Positions 4,829 to 5,600 of a stretch of DNA of 5,600 nucleotides are shown in pieces (positions within the stretch are counted from its first letter, which is position 1; every line of letters begins with the position of its first letter). Source of the stretch: an uncultured Mesorhizobium sp. (GTDB lineage: Bacteria; Pseudomonadota; Alphaproteobacteria; Rhizobiales; Rhizobiaceae); the NCBI GenBank assembly GCA_937958475.1, contig CALFXR010000077.1, forward strand, positions 1-5,600, read 5' to 3'. The notes beneath the pieces are model-generated. The model worked only from the letters and a program-made list of their open reading frames with translations. It ran no database searches and was not told the DNA's origin. A program made the translations under genes and the position numbers.

Positions 4829-5600
4829 ATGACCCGCACGATCGTCGCCTCGGCGACCCGCGAAATCGTCATCGGTTTCGACCAGCCCTTCTGCGTCATC
4901 GGCGAGCGCATCAACCCGACCGGGCGGAAGGTGCTGAACGAGGAGCTGGAACGCGGTGATTTCTCGCGCGTCGCGTCCGACGCCGTCGCACAGACCGAGG
5001 CCGGTGCGACCGTGCTCGACATCAACTCGGGCGCGGTCTTCTCCAACATGATGGCGCAGGATCCGCGCTATGCCGACAACAATTTCGTCGAGCCGATGCT
5101 GATGCCGAAGCTGATCGAGACCGTGCAGGCGGCCGTCGATACGCCACTCTGCATCGACTCCTCCGTTCCCGGCGCGCTCGAAGCCGGCCTGCAGACCGCC
5201 AAGGGTCGCCCGCTGGTCAATTCCGTGACCGGCGAGGAAGAGCGGCTCGAGAGGGTCCTGCCGCTGATCAAGAAGTACAACGTCGCCGTCGTCGCCATCT
5301 CCAACGACGACACCGGCATCTCGGAAGACCCCGACGTCCGCTTCGCCGTGGCAAAGAAGATCGTCGAGCGCGCCGCCGATTTCGGCATTCCCGCCCACGA
5401 CATCGTCGTCGATCCGCTGGTCATGCCGATCGGCGCCATGGCCACCGCCGGCCACCAGGTGTTCACGCTGGTCCGCCGCCTGCGCGAGGAACTCGGCGTC
5501 AACACCACCTGCGGCGCCTCGAACATCTCGTTCGGCCTGCCCAATCGCCACGGCATCAACAACGCCTTCCTGCCGATGGCCTACGCCGCCGGCATGACCA
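4829..5600 (+). CDS. Pterin-binding methyltransferase (methyl-H4folate:corrinoid type), 5' part
   Basis: The frame is open from ATG 4829 to the window end (257 complete codons) and continues beyond it. The product belongs to the dihydropteroate-synthase-like TIM-barrel family used by methyl-H4folate:corrinoid methyltransferases (AcsE/MeTr and the methionine synthase folate domain). Motifs in order are IGERINPTGRK (24-34), VLDINSGA (62-69), LCIDSS (107-112) with Asp110, VNSVTGEE (130-137), AISNDDTG (156-163), VVDPLVMPIG (193-202) and CGASNISFGLPNR (228-240). Asn232 matches the Asn of the MeTr GxSN motif that helps bind the pterin N5 region. Folate synthesis (FolP) is less likely given these motifs and the neighbours. 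It would move methyl groups between the corrinoid protein at 1-374 or a related one and tetrahydrofolate, the substrate of MetF. GAGAGGA (4818-4824) is a good ribosome site 4 nt upstream. A 72-nt spacer with the 4792-4813 palindrome suggests its own transcription start. Confidence 0.9.
   Translation, partial: MTRTIVASATREIVIGFDQPFCVIGERINPTGRKVLNEELERGDFSRVASDAVAQTEAGATVLDINSGAVFSNMMAQDPRYADNNFVEPMLMPKLIETVQAAVDTPLCIDSSVPGALEAGLQTAKGRPLVNSVTGEEERLERVLPLIKKYNVAVVAISNDDTGISEDPDVRFAVAKKIVERAADFGIPAHDIVVDPLVMPIGAMATAGHQVFTLVRRLREELGVNTTCGASNISFGLPNRHGINNAFLPMAYAAGMT

Noticed and set aside
3290..5551. A 753-codon open frame on the minus strand opposite metV, metF and the pterin methyltransferase
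   Set aside because: It runs across three recognised + strand genes and their operator; its Asp/Val/Gly/Arg/His-rich product has no domain. It is the usual antisense opening of GC-rich codon use.

Overview
The window is about two-thirds G+C by eye, with every recognisable gene on the + strand. The mix of families suggests an alphaproteobacterium, probably Rhizobiales- or Rhodobacterales-like: a corrinoid protein with DUF1638, the small so-called virulence factor, a stand-alone MetV-like protein, MetF and a methyl-H4folate:corrinoid methyltransferase, together with ExoD and DUF4893 proteins. No genus can be named from this sequence alone. There are no tRNA or rRNA genes, CRISPR arrays, insertion sequences or transposases.

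Layout: (1) 1-374 is the 3' end of a B12-binding corrinoid protein of the MtbC/MttC/MtgC type. (2) 405-430 is a near-perfect intrinsic-terminator hairpin. (3) 463-1098 encodes a DUF1638 protein. (4) 1149-1733 encodes an exported DUF4893 protein. (5) 1855-2514 encodes an ExoD-family membrane protein. (6) 2515-2713 is non-coding, with a tandem heptamer and a weak promoter/terminator candidate. (7) 2714-4756 is a tightly overlapping three-gene operon: a 100-aa 'virulence factor' family protein, a cysteine-rich MetV-like protein and MetF. (8) 4757-4828 is a spacer carrying a perfect AT-rich palindrome, a probable operator of the SahR type. (9) 4829 to the window end is the 5' part of a pterin-binding methyltransferase gene that runs off the edge.

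Working model (inference): the genes form most of a cobalamin-dependent demethylation route. A substrate methyltransferase, probably MttB/MtgB-like and outside the window, would methylate the corrinoid protein. The pterin-binding methyltransferase would move the methyl group to or from tetrahydrofolate. MetF, with the metal-binding MetV-like subunit and possibly the 100-aa protein, would interconvert methyl- and methylene-H4folate. The DUF1638 protein is of unknown role but travels with these genes. The DUF4893 and ExoD genes look like unrelated genes lying between the two halves. The palindrome before the last gene suggests that the folate/corrinoid methyl transfer step is tied to S-adenosylhomocysteine/methionine-cycle control.

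The points most worth a second look are the palindromic operator, the 'virulence factor' protein as a probable C1-enzyme partner, the eight-cysteine MetV-like protein, DUF1638, and the hairpin that separates the corrinoid gene from DUF1638.
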